Shown here: in pieces, positions 1 through 10,147 of the stretch
Numbering within the stretch: position 1 is the first letter of the stretch
Layout of the letters: the number at the start of each line of letters is the position of its first letter
Source of the DNA: Bacteroidales bacterium
GTDB lineage: Bacteria > Bacteroidota > Bacteroidia > Bacteroidales > ML635J-15
Length of the DNA stretch: 17,332 nt
Assembly: GCA_017997855.1 (NCBI GenBank)
Contig: JAGOEF010000012.1
Location: 1 to 17,332 of the forward strand
Direction of reading: 5' to 3'
The notes under the pieces: model-generated
The model's database searches: none
What the model saw: the letters and a program-made list of their open reading frames with translations, nothing else
Told to the model about the DNA's origin: nothing
Position numbers and translations under genes: made by a program

Positions 1-1
1 C

Positions 2-433
2 AGGTTCTTCAATACCTACGGACCAAAACAAAGTAAGGATTTTGTAATTTCGAAATTCATTTACTATGCACTCAACAATCAGGATATCACCATTTTTGGC
101 GATGGTATGCAAACCCGTACTTTCTGTTTTATCGATGATAATATAGAAGCCTGCGTGAAAATTGCCAGCCAGGATTTGCACATCAACGATGTGATTAATA
201 TTGGCAATGATCACGAAACTACCATTCTCGATCTGGCAAAAACGGTAATTCAAATTACCGGTTCATCATCGAAGATTGTCCATTTGCCTCCTTTGCCCGA
301 AGGGGATATGACGCGTCGCTGCCCCGATAACAAAATCATGCGCAATGTGCTTGGGCGCCCGCTGTTGAGTCTTGAAGACGGCATTAAGGCAATACTCAGT
401 AAGGGCTTATTCGAACTCAACGGCCAGCACTGA
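2..433 (+). CDS. NAD-dependent epimerase/dehydratase (UDP-glucuronate decarboxylase-like), 3' part only
   Basis: This is the C-terminal 143 residues of an extended short-chain dehydrogenase/reductase; the start, the Rossmann glycine motif and the catalytic YxxxK lie left of the window. The first visible residues read RFFNTYGP, followed by a segment ending in FGDGMQTRTFCFIDD. This is the substrate-binding signature of nucleotide-sugar epimerases, dehydratases and decarboxylases, and the wording is closest to UDP-glucuronate decarboxylases. The tail (residues RRCPDN and then LSLEDGI) matches the usual C-terminal helix region. Such enzymes make sugar nucleotides for surface polysaccharide. The frame is open from base 2, so the ATG at 107 is internal and not a start. 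The TGA at 431-433 shares a base with the ATG of the prenyl synthase (TGATG), so the two are probably translationally coupled. Exact substrate is not decidable. Confidence 0.9.
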   Translation, partial: RFFNTYGPKQSKDFVISKFIYYALNNQDITIFGDGMQTRTFCFIDDNIEACVKIASQDLHINDVINIGNDHETTILDLAKTVIQITGSSSKIVHLPPLPEGDMTRRCPDNKIMRNVLGRPLLSLEDGIKAILSKGLFELNGQH

Positions 434-1404
434 TGCACAGTTTCGCAGCATTGCATGACATTGTAAACGACTATTTTGCAAATTATCAGTGCAAAAAAAG
501 TCCTCAAAACTTGTATGCTCCCGTAGAATATGCTTTGTCGGTAGGAGGAAAACGCATTCGCCCCATTCTCGTGCTTATGGCCTGCGAGATGTTTAAGGAT
601 GATTGTAAAAATGCCATTGATGCTGCTGCCGGAATCGAAATTTTTCACAATTTCACCTTGTTGCACGACGACATCATGGATCACGCCCAGATGCGCAGGG
701 GTATGCCCACGGTTCATGCGCGATGGAATAAAAATATTGCCCTGCTCTCGGGCGATGCCATGTCGATAATTGCCTATCAGCACATTGCCCGAATCCCTGA
801 ACGTGCAAGCGAATGCCTCGAAGTATTTAGCGACACTGCATTGAAAATTTGCGAAGGACAACAAATTGACATGGATTTCGAAACCCGCGACAATGTTGGT
901 CTCGAAGAATACATCGAGATGATACGTCTTAAAACGGGAGTACTGATTGCCTGTAGTCTGAAAATTGGAGCTATTGCAGGAGGGGCTTCCTCCGAAATGG
1001 CTGACCGCATGTATAGCATTGGGATAAATCTAGGCCTGGCATTTCAGCTACAGGACGACTATCTGGATGTTTTTGGTAATCCTGACGTGTTTGGGAAAAA
1101 CATCGGCGGAGATATTGTGGCAAACAAAAAAACCTACCTGTTGGTGTCGGCTTTGCAGAAAGCTGACGGAGAAACCCTTGTACAACTGAAATCGTGGCTG
1201 AGCAATACGTGCTGTGAGCCGGAGGGGAAAATTCATGCCGTAAGTGCTATCTATAAAAAACTGGGTGTTGACGAGAACTGCCGACTGACTATTGCACATT
1301 ATTTCGCTCAGGCTTACGAAAGTTTGCGGCTATTGCCCTTAGAAAGCGAGCGGAAAGAAGTGCTTATATCACTGATATCAAAGCTTGAACACAGGAATTA
1401 TTAG
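433..1404 (+). CDS. Trans-isoprenyl diphosphate synthase (polyprenyl synthetase family)
   Basis: This 323-residue enzyme should condense isopentenyl diphosphate with allylic diphosphates in the cytoplasm, feeding quinone, carrier-lipid or carotenoid synthesis. All family hallmarks are visible: GGKRIRP at 38-44, the first aspartate-rich motif DDIMD at 79-83 followed by MRRG, a GGD...NKKT segment around 225-234, and the second aspartate-rich motif DDYLD at 208-212. The first motif is the plain DDxxD form, without the two-residue insertion typical of bacterial IspA farnesyl synthases. An aromatic residue (Phe74) sits five positions before it, which in related enzymes limits chain length, so a C15-C20 product is a reasonable inference but not proven. 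The length is normal. The ATG at 433 overlaps the stop of the upstream sugar-nucleotide gene. Confidence 0.95.
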   Translation: MHSFAALHDIVNDYFANYQCKKSPQNLYAPVEYALSVGGKRIRPILVLMACEMFKDDCKNAIDAAAGIEIFHNFTLLHDDIMDHAQMRRGMPTVHARWNKNIALLSGDAMSIIAYQHIARIPERASECLEVFSDTALKICEGQQIDMDFETRDNVGLEEYIEMIRLKTGVLIACSLKIGAIAGGASSEMADRMYSIGINLGLAFQLQDDYLDVFGNPDVFGKNIGGDIVANKKTYLLVSALQKADGETLVQLKSWLSNTCCEPEGKIHAVSAIYKKLGVDENCRLTIAHYFAQAYESLRLLPLESERKEVLISLISKLEHRNY

Positions 1405-1473
1405 GCGATTGCAAATAATCTTCATTTTTTTTGGATTTTTATTACCACTATTCATAAAGAGAAAATTTTATTT

Positions 1474-1481
1474 TACATTTG
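1474..1481 (+). promoter_or_regulatory. Candidate Bacteroidota -7 box upstream of atpD
   Basis: TACATTTG matches the Bacteroidota -7 consensus TAnnTTTG exactly and lies in an AT-rich 100-base gap between the prenyl synthase stop and the atpD ATG at 1505. No well-spaced TTG -33 element was found, and the implied leader is only about 17 bases, so this is a motif match only. Confidence 0.35.
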
Positions 1482-1486
1482 TTTGA

Positions 1487-3015
<1,529 letters not shown>

Positions 3016-3016
<1 letters not shown>

Positions 3017-3261
3017 TGGCTATGAAACTTACCATATTATCCCCCGACAAAACACTTTTTGTGGGTGAAGCCAGTCTGATTGAAGTTCCCGGTACCAAAG
3101 GACGCTTCCAGATGCTGGTGAACCATGCCCCGGTGGTATCGACCCTTCAGGCCGGTACCATCAGGCTTGTTACCGAAAACGAAGGCGAAAAATTCTTCGA
3201 AATTCAAGGCGGAGTAATCGAGAACCACGAAAACACCACGGTTATTTTGGCTGAAGTGTAA
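3016..3261 (+). CDS. atpC: F1Fo ATP synthase subunit epsilon, short form
   Basis: This 81-residue protein is the N-terminal beta-sandwich domain of the epsilon subunit, which joins the gamma stalk to the c-ring. The pattern TILSPDKTLFVGEA, the LVNHAPVVSTLQAG block and the closing QGGVIENHENTTVILAE are all typical. E. coli epsilon has about 139 residues, and its C-terminal helical hairpin can inhibit ATP hydrolysis; here the stop follows directly after the sandwich domain, so that inhibitory part is absent. Short epsilons are, from general knowledge, normal in Bacteroidota and Chlorobi, so this is not a truncation artefact. The ATG at 3016 overlaps the atpD stop by one base; a second in-frame ATG at 3022 is an equally plausible start, giving 79 residues. 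Confidence 0.96.
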
Positions 3262-3302
3262 ACGGTGTTTTTTTATCACAACAAATTTTACCCGAACCGA
3301 TT

Positions 3303-3325
3303 AAACCATCACATTGGTTTTTCAT
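3303..3325 (+). terminator. Weak hairpin with T-run after atpC
   Basis: AAACCA (3303-3308) and TGGTTT (3315-3320) can form a six-pair stem around the loop TCACAT, followed by two more T residues. It lies 42 bases after the atpC stop and 25 bases before the next start. The stem is short and AT-rich, so it is at best a weak intrinsic terminator for atpDC. Confidence 0.35.
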
Positions 3326-3349
3326 CAAAAGTCTTTATTTAAAATTCTT

Positions 3350-5797
3350 ATGAAAAAATTTATTATTGCATGCGGTTTGTTGATTTTTGTTTTTACAAAC
3401 CTGCACTTGTCGGCACAGGAGGGAAACCGGGGCGGGCGCGACATGCCTGCCGATGGAACAATATCGGGTCAGGTGGTTGATGCAAAAACAAAACAGCCGG
3501 TTGAGTACGCAAACATCAGCATTTACTCGGTGCGTGATTCGAGTCTGGTTACCGGTGGTATTACCAATAAAAAAGGCTTTTTTACGATTACGGGTGTGCG
3601 ATACGGACGTTATTACGGGATTGCTGAGTTTATTGGCTATACCAAATTTAAGATTGGCAATTTTGTGGTGAAACCCGATAGCAAAGATGTAAATCTGGGT
3701 GAAATAAAACTTGATATCACTGTCGAAATGCTCGATGAGGCTGTGGTGGAAGCCGAAAATGCACGCGTTGAATATAAACTCGACCGCAAGGTGATTACAC
3801 CCGACAAAGACCTGAATGCAGCGGGTGGAACAGCGGTTGATGTCCTTGAAAATACTCCATCGGTACAAACCGATATTGATGGTAACGTAAGTATCAGAGG
3901 AAGCAGTAATTTTTTAGTAATGATTGATGGCCGTCCCAGTCCCATTCAGGGAAGCGAAGCTTTACAGCAGATACCGGCCGGAACCATACAAAGCATCGAG
4001 ATAATAACCAACCCTTCGGCTAAGTATGACCCTGACGGTGTGGGCGGTATTATTAATGTGATCCTGAAAAAAGACAAACGGCAGGGAATAAATGGGTTGT
4101 TTTCCGCTTCATACGGGTCGTTCAATACCCTGGGAGGCGACTTTCTGGTGAATATGCGGACTACCAATTTTAATTTTTTTGTAGGAGGGAATTATAATGA
4201 CCGACAGAATAAGGGTAGCAGTTACGGTTTGAGAAGAACCTATGTAACTGATACTCTTACCGTTGAAACTGTATCGTCGCGCAACAGGGGACGTACTGAT
4301 GGAAAGTTGCGGGCCGGATTCGATTATTTTATTAACCCCAATAATGTACTTACCTTTTCGGGATATGTCGGGCTGGATGGCATGAACAGCGGATCGACCG
4401 ACTCAATTGAGTCGTATTGGATACGAGAAGGAATTACCGACGACTACCTGAAATATTATAATGTCAATGACTCAAAGCGCGAAGGCTTGTATTATTCGAC
4501 CGACCTGAATTATCAGCATAAATTTAAAAAGCAGGGACACGAGATTACTGCATACGCCTATTATGATTTTGATAACGATGATGAAAACAACCATTACACC
4601 CAGTATATTGTTGCCGGAAGTCCCGATGAATATCGTACACTCGAAATTTCGGAAACACAAAACCTGAGGGGACAGGTCGATTATATCCTGCCTTTGTTCA
4701 GTGCCGGTAAACTCGAAGCGGGATATCAGGTGAAGCAACGTTGGAGCAGCAACGATTATCACTATCAGTTGTTTGACGACAGCCAATGGACTGACAGCCT
4801 GCAAAACGATTATGTTTTTAATCAGAACATACAATCGGGTTATGTTACTTTTTCGAATGAAACCGGTAAGTTCGGGTATATGTTGGGTGTACGCAGCGAA
4901 TATACATCGCGCTTTTTCGATCAGGATGAAGTGCTGGTGCCGGTGAATACCCATTTTACCGATTTTAATATTTTCCCGACCTTGCATTTGTCGTATAAAC
5001 TGCCGTGGGATATGCAAGCGATGAGCAGTTACAGCCGCAGGGTAAACCGGCCGATGAACTATTTCCTCGACCCGTATCCCGAAGTTACCGATGCCTATAA
5101 TATCCGCCAGGGAAACCCAATGCTTGAACCCGAATATACCGATGCCATAGAACTAAACCTTCAGAAAAGGTTTAAGAGCAATTTTGTATCGCTTGAAGCA
5201 TTTTGCCGGCGTACTACCAATAAATTCGAAAGGGTAAAAGTGGTCAGTACCGATAACCCCGAAATTATGATCAGTACTTTCGAAAATATCGGGAAAGATT
5301 TGTCGGCAGGTCTCGAACTCACTACCAATGTTAACCTTACTCAATGGTGGAATATGAACCTGAGCGGTGATGGATATTATTACGAGATTATTGCAGAATC
5401 GGGAACCAATTCGGCCAGTAACAATACCTTTACCTGGGGCGCGCGCATGAACAATACATTTAAAATTAAGAAAACAGGAACCAGTTTTCAGCTGAGTGGT
5501 TTTATAAGGGGTAACAGCATAACCTCGCAAGGTACCAGTAAAGGCATGGGCATGGTTAGCGTGGGTTTCCGTCAGGATTTTATGAAGAATAAACTATCGC
5601 TTACATTTAACCTGCGCGATATTTTTGGAACCATGGGTCACGAAGAACTGCAGGAAACGGCACAGTTCTATTCGTTTAACTCGATGAAGCGCAAGTCGCC
5701 CACCTTTAATATTACAGTAACCTACCGGCTGAACGATTATAACCGCCGAAAAGATAAAAGCGGCGACCGCGAAGGCGAAGGCGGCGATGAAATGTAA
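3350..5797 (+). CDS. Outer-membrane beta-barrel protein with carboxypeptidase-regulatory-like and plug domains (TonB-receptor-like)
   Basis: From the ATG at 3350 this is an 815-residue exported protein. A reading from TTG at 3314 would add 12 residues ahead of an obvious signal peptide (MKKFIIACGLLIFVF..., ending LSAQ near residue 22), so the ATG is preferred. Residues ~37-120 form a CarboxypepD_reg-like beta-sandwich (GTISGQVVDAKTKQPVEYA). Residues ~150-240 resemble a TonB-receptor plug (LENTPSVQTD, VSIRGSSNFLVMIDG, IEIITNPSAKYDPDGVGG), and the rest is a barrel rich in aromatic alternating strands. This layout is that of the Bacteroidota 'outer membrane beta-barrel protein' family, for which no substrate is generally known. 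A charged Gly/Glu/Asp tail follows the last strand (TYRLNDYN), and a similar G/R/D-rich stretch follows the signal peptide. No SusD-like partner is adjacent, so a glycan-uptake role is not supported. Confidence 0.93.
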   Translation: MKKFIIACGLLIFVFTNLHLSAQEGNRGGRDMPADGTISGQVVDAKTKQPVEYANISIYSVRDSSLVTGGITNKKGFFTITGVRYGRYYGIAEFIGYTKFKIGNFVVKPDSKDVNLGEIKLDITVEMLDEAVVEAENARVEYKLDRKVITPDKDLNAAGGTAVDVLENTPSVQTDIDGNVSIRGSSNFLVMIDGRPSPIQGSEALQQIPAGTIQSIEIITNPSAKYDPDGVGGIINVILKKDKRQGINGLFSASYGSFNTLGGDFLVNMRTTNFNFFVGGNYNDRQNKGSSYGLRRTYVTDTLTVETVSSRNRGRTDGKLRAGFDYFINPNNVLTFSGYVGLDGMNSGSTDSIESYWIREGITDDYLKYYNVNDSKREGLYYSTDLNYQHKFKKQGHEITAYAYYDFDNDDENNHYTQYIVAGSPDEYRTLEISETQNLRGQVDYILPLFSAGKLEAGYQVKQRWSSNDYHYQLFDDSQWTDSLQNDYVFNQNIQSGYVTFSNETGKFGYMLGVRSEYTSRFFDQDEVLVPVNTHFTDFNIFPTLHLSYKLPWDMQAMSSYSRRVNRPMNYFLDPYPEVTDAYNIRQGNPMLEPEYTDAIELNLQKRFKSNFVSLEAFCRRTTNKFERVKVVSTDNPEIMISTFENIGKDLSAGLELTTNVNLTQWWNMNLSGDGYYYEIIAESGTNSASNNTFTWGARMNNTFKIKKTGTSFQLSGFIRGNSITSQGTSKGMGMVSVGFRQDFMKNKLSLTFNLRDIFGTMGHEELQETAQFYSFNSMKRKSPTFNITVTYRLNDYNRRKDKSGDREGEGGDEM

Positions 5798-6000
5798 ACA
5801 CGCTGGGTTACACAGCAACTTGACTATAGATAGAAATGGACACCTCGGAAGCCTCAGGTTAGGAATTGACAGATTATTGCAAGGTGTATGGGTGTTGATA
5901 ATTTGGCCAGTCCCTGATGATTTGCGGAATGCAATGACAGGAAAAAATTGAATTGAAAAAATATTTCAGCCTTTTGAATAATTTACGTAGTAAAAATTTG

Positions 6001-6008
6001 TAACTTGG
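6001..6008 (+). promoter_or_regulatory. Candidate -7 box upstream of the T9SS cargo gene
   Basis: TAACTTGG differs from TAnnTTTG at one position and lies about 30 bases before the ATG at 6040. A TTG at 5974-5976 is 24 bases upstream, slightly long for a -33 element. The 242-base gap before this gene makes an independent promoter likely, but the motif match is modest. Confidence 0.25.
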
Positions 6009-6039
6009 TGGCAATAATTTCTTTCCGAAATTCATTTTT

Positions 6040-7806
6040 ATGATTAAGATACACCTTTTGATGTTGACTATGTTCATCGGGTTGTCGTTACATTCCCAAA
6101 ATCAACATGAACCTGATCCTGGTAAATCCGTAAATACAGATTCTACCACTGAGTCTGATGCCCAAAAATATCCTGCATTTTTGGAAGAATACGCTGTTGA
6201 CGCAGAATTGTCCGATGCCAGAATCAACTTTTTTTCGGTAAATACGGTATATGGCTCAACCGGTTTTTTTGGCAGTATACCCTGCTATATGCTGTGTGAT
6301 CAAATGTTACCTGTGTCATTCTCAGGAATTATCAAAAATCAGGGTTCCGACGAAATTAATACGGGTCTTTCGGTTCGTGTAATCAGGGATTTCACCGACG
6401 AAATATACGAAGGTACCAGCAGCAGCATAACACTTGAATCAGGAATGTCTGATACCTTACATACAGGCGATCCATATTTCGGATTTAACCCGGAAAACCC
6501 TGTCAGCTACAGTGTTTTTACTTTCGAAATATCAGCAGGTACTGTGGGTGGCACCGATGGTAACCCCGAGAATGATAAACGGGTGTATCAAACTGCGCTG
6601 GATCAATCGGTGTACGCCCGCGACAACCAGCACATTACGGGGCAATGGAGTACGTGTTCTTACGAAGGTCAATCAAATAATGGAGACCAGATTGGTGTGA
6701 TTTATCCGTTTTTCAAAAGCAGTAAAATTCAAAGTGCCGAAATATTTATTGGTGCTGAAACAGACCCGGGAACAGACTTTATAGCACATTTGTACACCCG
6801 TTCAGGGCTTGAAAATGAATTTGTGCTATTGACAAGCAGTGCGTTAATCAATATTGGCGATGCTTCAGAAACAGCGACAATGCTTACCGTATATTTTCAG
6901 GATGAAGCGCTGATTCCGGTACTGCCGGGTAATATTACCGAAGTAATGGTTTCGGTTGAATATTTTCTGAATAATCCCGGAAACGGGTTCTTTATTGGTG
7001 TAGACAGTACGGCTCCGACATCGGGCAACGAAACCATGATGTTTTTTTCTTCTGGCAATGTTTGGACTACGTTGAATGAAAATTTTGTGCCTTTTATGAG
7101 GTTGGTTACCGAATCGTACAACTGCGATATTCCGTTTGACTTAGGTGACGATATAAGTTATTGTGGAAGTAGTGTTACCCTGGATGCAGGAGACGGGTTT
7201 TATGCCTACGAATGGAACGGTGTGTCGGGTGGTCGCTATTTAGAGGTTACTGCCGATGCATCGTATGAGGTGCTTGTTACCGATTTTTATGGATGCACTG
7301 CCAGCGACTTGATTGAGGTAAGTCTGTACGAAATTCCTGTTCCCGAAATGAGTATGACTCAGGTCAGTGGCAACGGTGTTGCCGATGGAACAGCCAGCGT
7401 AAGCGTGACATCGGGAACGGCTGATTTCGGATACTCATGGAGCAATATGGAAACGGGTACTACCATAGTGAATCTGCCTGCCGGAGAATACTGCGTTACA
7501 GTGACTGATGCCAACGGTTGTACAGCATCCGGCTGTATTGTTGTTTCAGTTACCAATGTGAACCCGCTTGTTGCCGTGTACTCCCTGCGTGCTTTTCCAA
7601 TACCTGCAGGTGACCTGATCGCTGTTGATCATGGATCTGATTGCTCCGACATTCGCCTGGTAGATGCCCGTGGCCGAATATATTTCGAATCGAAAACGAT
7701 AGACAATTCAACCCTGATTGATGTCTCGGATTTGAGTCCCGGATTGTATTTAATTCAATGCACGACCCTACGAGGAACGATTTCGTTGCAGGTGATAATT
7801 GAATAA
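6040..7806 (+). CDS. Secreted protein with SprB-like repeat and T9SS type A C-terminal sorting domain
   Basis: This 588-residue protein starts with a signal peptide (MIKIHLLMLTMFIGLSLHSQ). Residues ~45-360 are an unrecognised beta-rich region with many Gly, Asn, Thr and acidic residues. Residues ~362-430 form a small Ig-like segment (DLGDDISYCGSSVTLDAGDG ... VLVTDFYGCTASD). Residues ~436-505 match the SprB repeat pattern (GNGVADGTASVSVTSGTADF ... LPAGEYCVTVTDANGCTAS). Residues ~515-588 read as a type A T9SS tail, with FPIPAGD in place of the usual YPNP motif, then IRLVDARGRI and DLSPGLYLIQC. By family knowledge such proteins cross the outer membrane through the type IX system and are released or anchored to surface lipopolysaccharide after tail removal. 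No catalytic domain is visible, so an adhesive or structural role is the best guess. It follows the barrel gene after 242 bases and is probably transcribed separately. Confidence 0.88.
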   Translation: MIKIHLLMLTMFIGLSLHSQNQHEPDPGKSVNTDSTTESDAQKYPAFLEEYAVDAELSDARINFFSVNTVYGSTGFFGSIPCYMLCDQMLPVSFSGIIKNQGSDEINTGLSVRVIRDFTDEIYEGTSSSITLESGMSDTLHTGDPYFGFNPENPVSYSVFTFEISAGTVGGTDGNPENDKRVYQTALDQSVYARDNQHITGQWSTCSYEGQSNNGDQIGVIYPFFKSSKIQSAEIFIGAETDPGTDFIAHLYTRSGLENEFVLLTSSALINIGDASETATMLTVYFQDEALIPVLPGNITEVMVSVEYFLNNPGNGFFIGVDSTAPTSGNETMMFFSSGNVWTTLNENFVPFMRLVTESYNCDIPFDLGDDISYCGSSVTLDAGDGFYAYEWNGVSGGRYLEVTADASYEVLVTDFYGCTASDLIEVSLYEIPVPEMSMTQVSGNGVADGTASVSVTSGTADFGYSWSNMETGTTIVNLPAGEYCVTVTDANGCTASGCIVVSVTNVNPLVAVYSLRAFPIPAGDLIAVDHGSDCSDIRLVDARGRIYFESKTIDNSTLIDVSDLSPGLYLIQCTTLRGTISLQVIIE

Positions 7807-7917
7807 AATCGATATGCCATAAGAGTATCCGGCTTGGGTTGCAGTTTCCGCTCAACGGTTTACCTTTCCTGTAAAATTGTAAATATCTTTTTGAAAAATT
7901 GATTTTTAGTCAGTGGA

Positions 7918-7944
7918 TTGGTTTTGTAATAAGACTTATATTTA
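7918..7944 (+). promoter_or_regulatory. Candidate promoter upstream of thyA
   Basis: TATATTTA (7937-7944) is one base off TAnnTTTG. A TTG at 7918-7920 sits 16 bases before it, slightly short of the usual -33/-7 spacing. It lies 18 bases before the thyA ATG in a 156-base gap and is the best-placed element for the thyA-folA operon. Motif evidence only. Confidence 0.35.
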
Positions 7945-7962
7945 GGCTTTTAAATAAAACGC

Positions 7963-8757
7963 ATGAAGGCTTATCTCGATTTACTCAGCCATGTGATGGA
8001 TCAGGGCGTTGCAAAAACCGACAGAACAGGTACGGGCACCATCAGTGTGTTTGGCTATCAGATGCGCTTTGATCTGGGCGAAGGCTTTCCGTTGCTAACC
8101 ACCAAGAAGCTGCATCTGAAGTCGATTATTTACGAATTACTCTGGTTTTTGCAAGGTGATACCAACATCAAGTACCTGAAAGATCATGGTGTGAGTATCT
8201 GGGACGAGTGGGCCGCTGCCGATGGTGAACTGGGTCCGGTATACGGACACCAGTGGCGTTCGTGGCAGGCTGCCAACGGGCAGACCATCGACCAGATATC
8301 GCAGGTTATTAACTCACTGAAGAACAACCCCGATTCTCGGCGCCATATTGTGAGTGCCTGGAATGTGGGTGAACTTGACCAGATGGCGCTCCCGCCATGC
8401 CATGCCCTGTTTCAGTTTTATGTGGCCGACGGCAAGCTTTCGTGCCAGCTGTATCAGCGCAGTGCTGATATCTTTATCGGGGTGCCGTTTAATATTGCCT
8501 CCTATGCTATTCTGACCCACATGGTAGCACATGTTTGCGGTTACGAGCCCGGCGACTTTGTGCATACCCTGGGCGATGCCCATATTTATAGCAACCATCT
8601 TGAACAGGTAAAGCTGCAGCTCACGCGCGAACCCCGGCCTTTGCCAGGTCTGCTGATTAAAAACCGGCGCGAAGATATTTTCAGCTTTCAATTTGAGGAT
8701 TTCGAAATTATTAACTACGACCCGCACCCTCACATTAAGGGTGCTATTGCCGTTTAA
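7963..8757 (+). CDS. thyA: Thymidylate synthase
   Basis: This cytoplasmic enzyme methylates dUMP to dTMP using methylene-tetrahydrofolate, releasing dihydrofolate. The length of 264 residues equals E. coli ThyA. Visible family residues include Arg21 in [12 protein letters not shown], the catalytic Cys146 in [31 protein letters not shown] at 165-182 with Asn177, and the closing [13 protein letters not shown]. Nothing is missing. folA follows after 15 bases, so the dihydrofolate made here is regenerated by the product of the next gene, a classic pairing. The ATG at 7963 aligns with the standard N-terminus. Confidence 0.99.
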   Translation: MKAYLDLLSHVMDQGVAKTDRTGTGTISVFGYQMRFDLGEGFPLLTTKKLHLKSIIYELLWFLQGDTNIKYLKDHGVSIWDEWAAADGELGPVYGHQWRSWQAANGQTIDQISQVINSLKNNPDSRRHIVSAWNVGELDQMALPPCHALFQFYVADGKLSCQLYQRSADIFIGVPFNIASYAILTHMVAHVCGYEPGDFVHTLGDAHIYSNHLEQVKLQLTREPRPLPGLLIKNRREDIFSFQFEDFEIINYDPHPHIKGAIAV

Positions 8758-8772
8758 CCAAGTCATTGAAGT

Positions 8773-9258
8773 ATGCCATTCTCGATAATTGTAGCCATAG
8801 GCGAAAACAACGAAATAGGATTAAACAACGATTTGCTATGGCATTTGCCCGGCGATCTGAAACGCTTTAAAGCCATTACCACCGGCCATGCCGTTATCAT
8901 GGGTAAACGTACCTACGAATCGTTGCCGAAGCGCCCCTTGCCAAACCGCCGAAATATTGTGCTTAGCGACGACTGTACCGATTGCTTCGAAGGAGCCGAA
9001 ACTGCAGGCTCTATCGAAGCTGTGATTGCGCTATGTGAACCTGAGGCCGAGAATTTTGTTATTGGAGGAGGAATGGTGTATAAGCAGTTTTTGCCGATGG
9101 CCGACAAATTGTATCTTACCAGGGTGCACCACAGCTACGAAGCTGATGTGTTTTTTCCGGAAATCGACCCGGATGAATGGGTGTTGGTGGATGAGGAAAG
9201 CCACCGCGACAATGAACCCGCTTTTACCTATCAGATATTAACCCGAAAAACGAAATAA
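8773..9258 (+). CDS. folA: Dihydrofolate reductase
   Basis: This 161-residue NADPH-dependent enzyme reduces dihydrofolate to tetrahydrofolate, completing the cycle opened by ThyA. The N-terminus carries IVAIGENNEIGLNNDLLWHL, followed by PGDLKRFKAITTGHAVIMGK and RTYESLPKRPLPNRRNIVLS. The FVIGGGMVYKQFLPMADKLY segment lies around 95-115. Asp19-Asn20 (in NND) bracket the position of the active-site acidic residue typical of bacterial DHFR. Its length is normal. The start at 8773 is 15 bases downstream of thyA, and the stop at 9256-9258 is separated by one base from the next ATG, so all three genes are probably one transcript. Confidence 0.98.
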   Translation: MPFSIIVAIGENNEIGLNNDLLWHLPGDLKRFKAITTGHAVIMGKRTYESLPKRPLPNRRNIVLSDDCTDCFEGAETAGSIEAVIALCEPEAENFVIGGGMVYKQFLPMADKLYLTRVHHSYEADVFFPEIDPDEWVLVDEESHRDNEPAFTYQILTRKTK

Positions 9259-9259
9259 C

Positions 9260-10090
9260 ATGAGAACAATTGTAATTATCAGCCTATTGGCTGCTGCGTT
9301 TTTTACGGCATGTACCGTGGAACGCGAAAAACCGCCCACACCCGAAGAAACCGTGAGGGCTATGCAGGAATATATCATGGTGTCGAAAATTTTCTCTGAT
9401 TCGTTCGATGAGGCGAGCGATGCCGGTAAAGAGTCGGACGAACAACTGGAAGGAAAGAAAGGCCCGAAGTCCGATTTTCCGATTATCACCATTGAACCTT
9501 TCGATTTGGTTACGTGGCCTAAAACTATTACTGCCGACTATGGTACCACCAACTACCTGTGTCTCGACGGACGCTACCGCCGTGGTAAGATAGTGATTAC
9601 CGCCAGCGATTTCTATCGTAACGAAGGGGCAGAATATGTGGTGAACTTCGAGAATTATTACCAGAACGACCATAAGGTGGAAGGTACGCAAACAGTGACC
9701 AATTCGGGGCGTAATAACGATGGTTTTCTGGTATATGGTGTGGTAATCACCAACGGAAAAATCACTACCCCTGAATCAAAAGTCGTGTATTTCAACCAAA
9801 ACTCGACACGCACCTGGACCGAAGGGGAATCTACGGTGATTCAGCCCTGCGACGATGTGTATCTGATAGCGGGCACGCAGGATGGTGTCAGCTCCGACAG
9901 CATTCACTATACGATAACTGTACCTGAGGATTTAAATGTGCTGGTGTGCTGCAAGTGGGTGCGCTCGGGAATTCTGAACATCAATATTGAGGAATTGCCA
10001 ACAATTAGCATTGATTATGGCGAAACCAATTGCGACAACCAGGCCACGATTAGCTTCGGAGGAAATACCTATCCGGTGAATATGGAGTAG
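9260..10090 (+). CDS. Conserved Bacteroidota lipoprotein of unknown function
   Basis: This 276-residue protein has a lipoprotein signal peptide (MRTIVIISLLAAAFFTAC) with the lipidated cysteine at residue 18, so it should be anchored in the envelope. An acidic and lysine-rich linker (~20-75) precedes a beta-rich domain. That domain carries TWPKTITADYG, RYRRGKIVITASDFYR, TRTWTEG, CDDVYLIAGTQDG, VLVCCKWVRSGILNI and DYGETNCDNQATISF. This set of motifs is familiar from hypothetical lipoproteins of the phylum, but no function is known to me. The domain contains several cysteines (two in LCLD and QPCDD, a CC pair, and one near the end) that could form disulfides. The start is one base after the folA stop, so it is likely co-transcribed and coupled with thyA-folA, though a role in folate metabolism is unlikely given its location. 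Confidence 0.85.
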   Translation: MRTIVIISLLAAAFFTACTVEREKPPTPEETVRAMQEYIMVSKIFSDSFDEASDAGKESDEQLEGKKGPKSDFPIITIEPFDLVTWPKTITADYGTTNYLCLDGRYRRGKIVITASDFYRNEGAEYVVNFENYYQNDHKVEGTQTVTNSGRNNDGFLVYGVVITNGKITTPESKVVYFNQNSTRTWTEGESTVIQPCDDVYLIAGTQDGVSSDSIHYTITVPEDLNVLVCCKWVRSGILNINIEELPTISIDYGETNCDNQATISFGGNTYPVNME

Positions 10091-10147
10091 CAACCGTTTG
10101 TTTTAGTTGTTGTTTTTGTACCTGTCCTTTAATTGCGTTAAAATACA

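Noticed and set aside
250..864. Long minus-strand open frame of 204 codons opposite the epimerase and prenyl synthase genes
   Set aside because: It lies across two clearly recognisable + strand genes, has no family resemblance and no signal for its own expression.
3314..3349. TTG start extending the barrel protein by 12 residues
   Set aside because: The ATG at 3350 begins a textbook signal peptide; the extension would place it internally.
5802..5816. GCTG...CAGC inverted repeat after the barrel gene
   Set aside because: Four-pair stem without a T-run; expected by chance.
3350..7806. SusC/SusD-type glycan uptake locus
   Set aside because: The barrel protein lacks the SusC-specific context and the next gene is a T9SS cargo without SusD features; no glycoside hydrolase is nearby.
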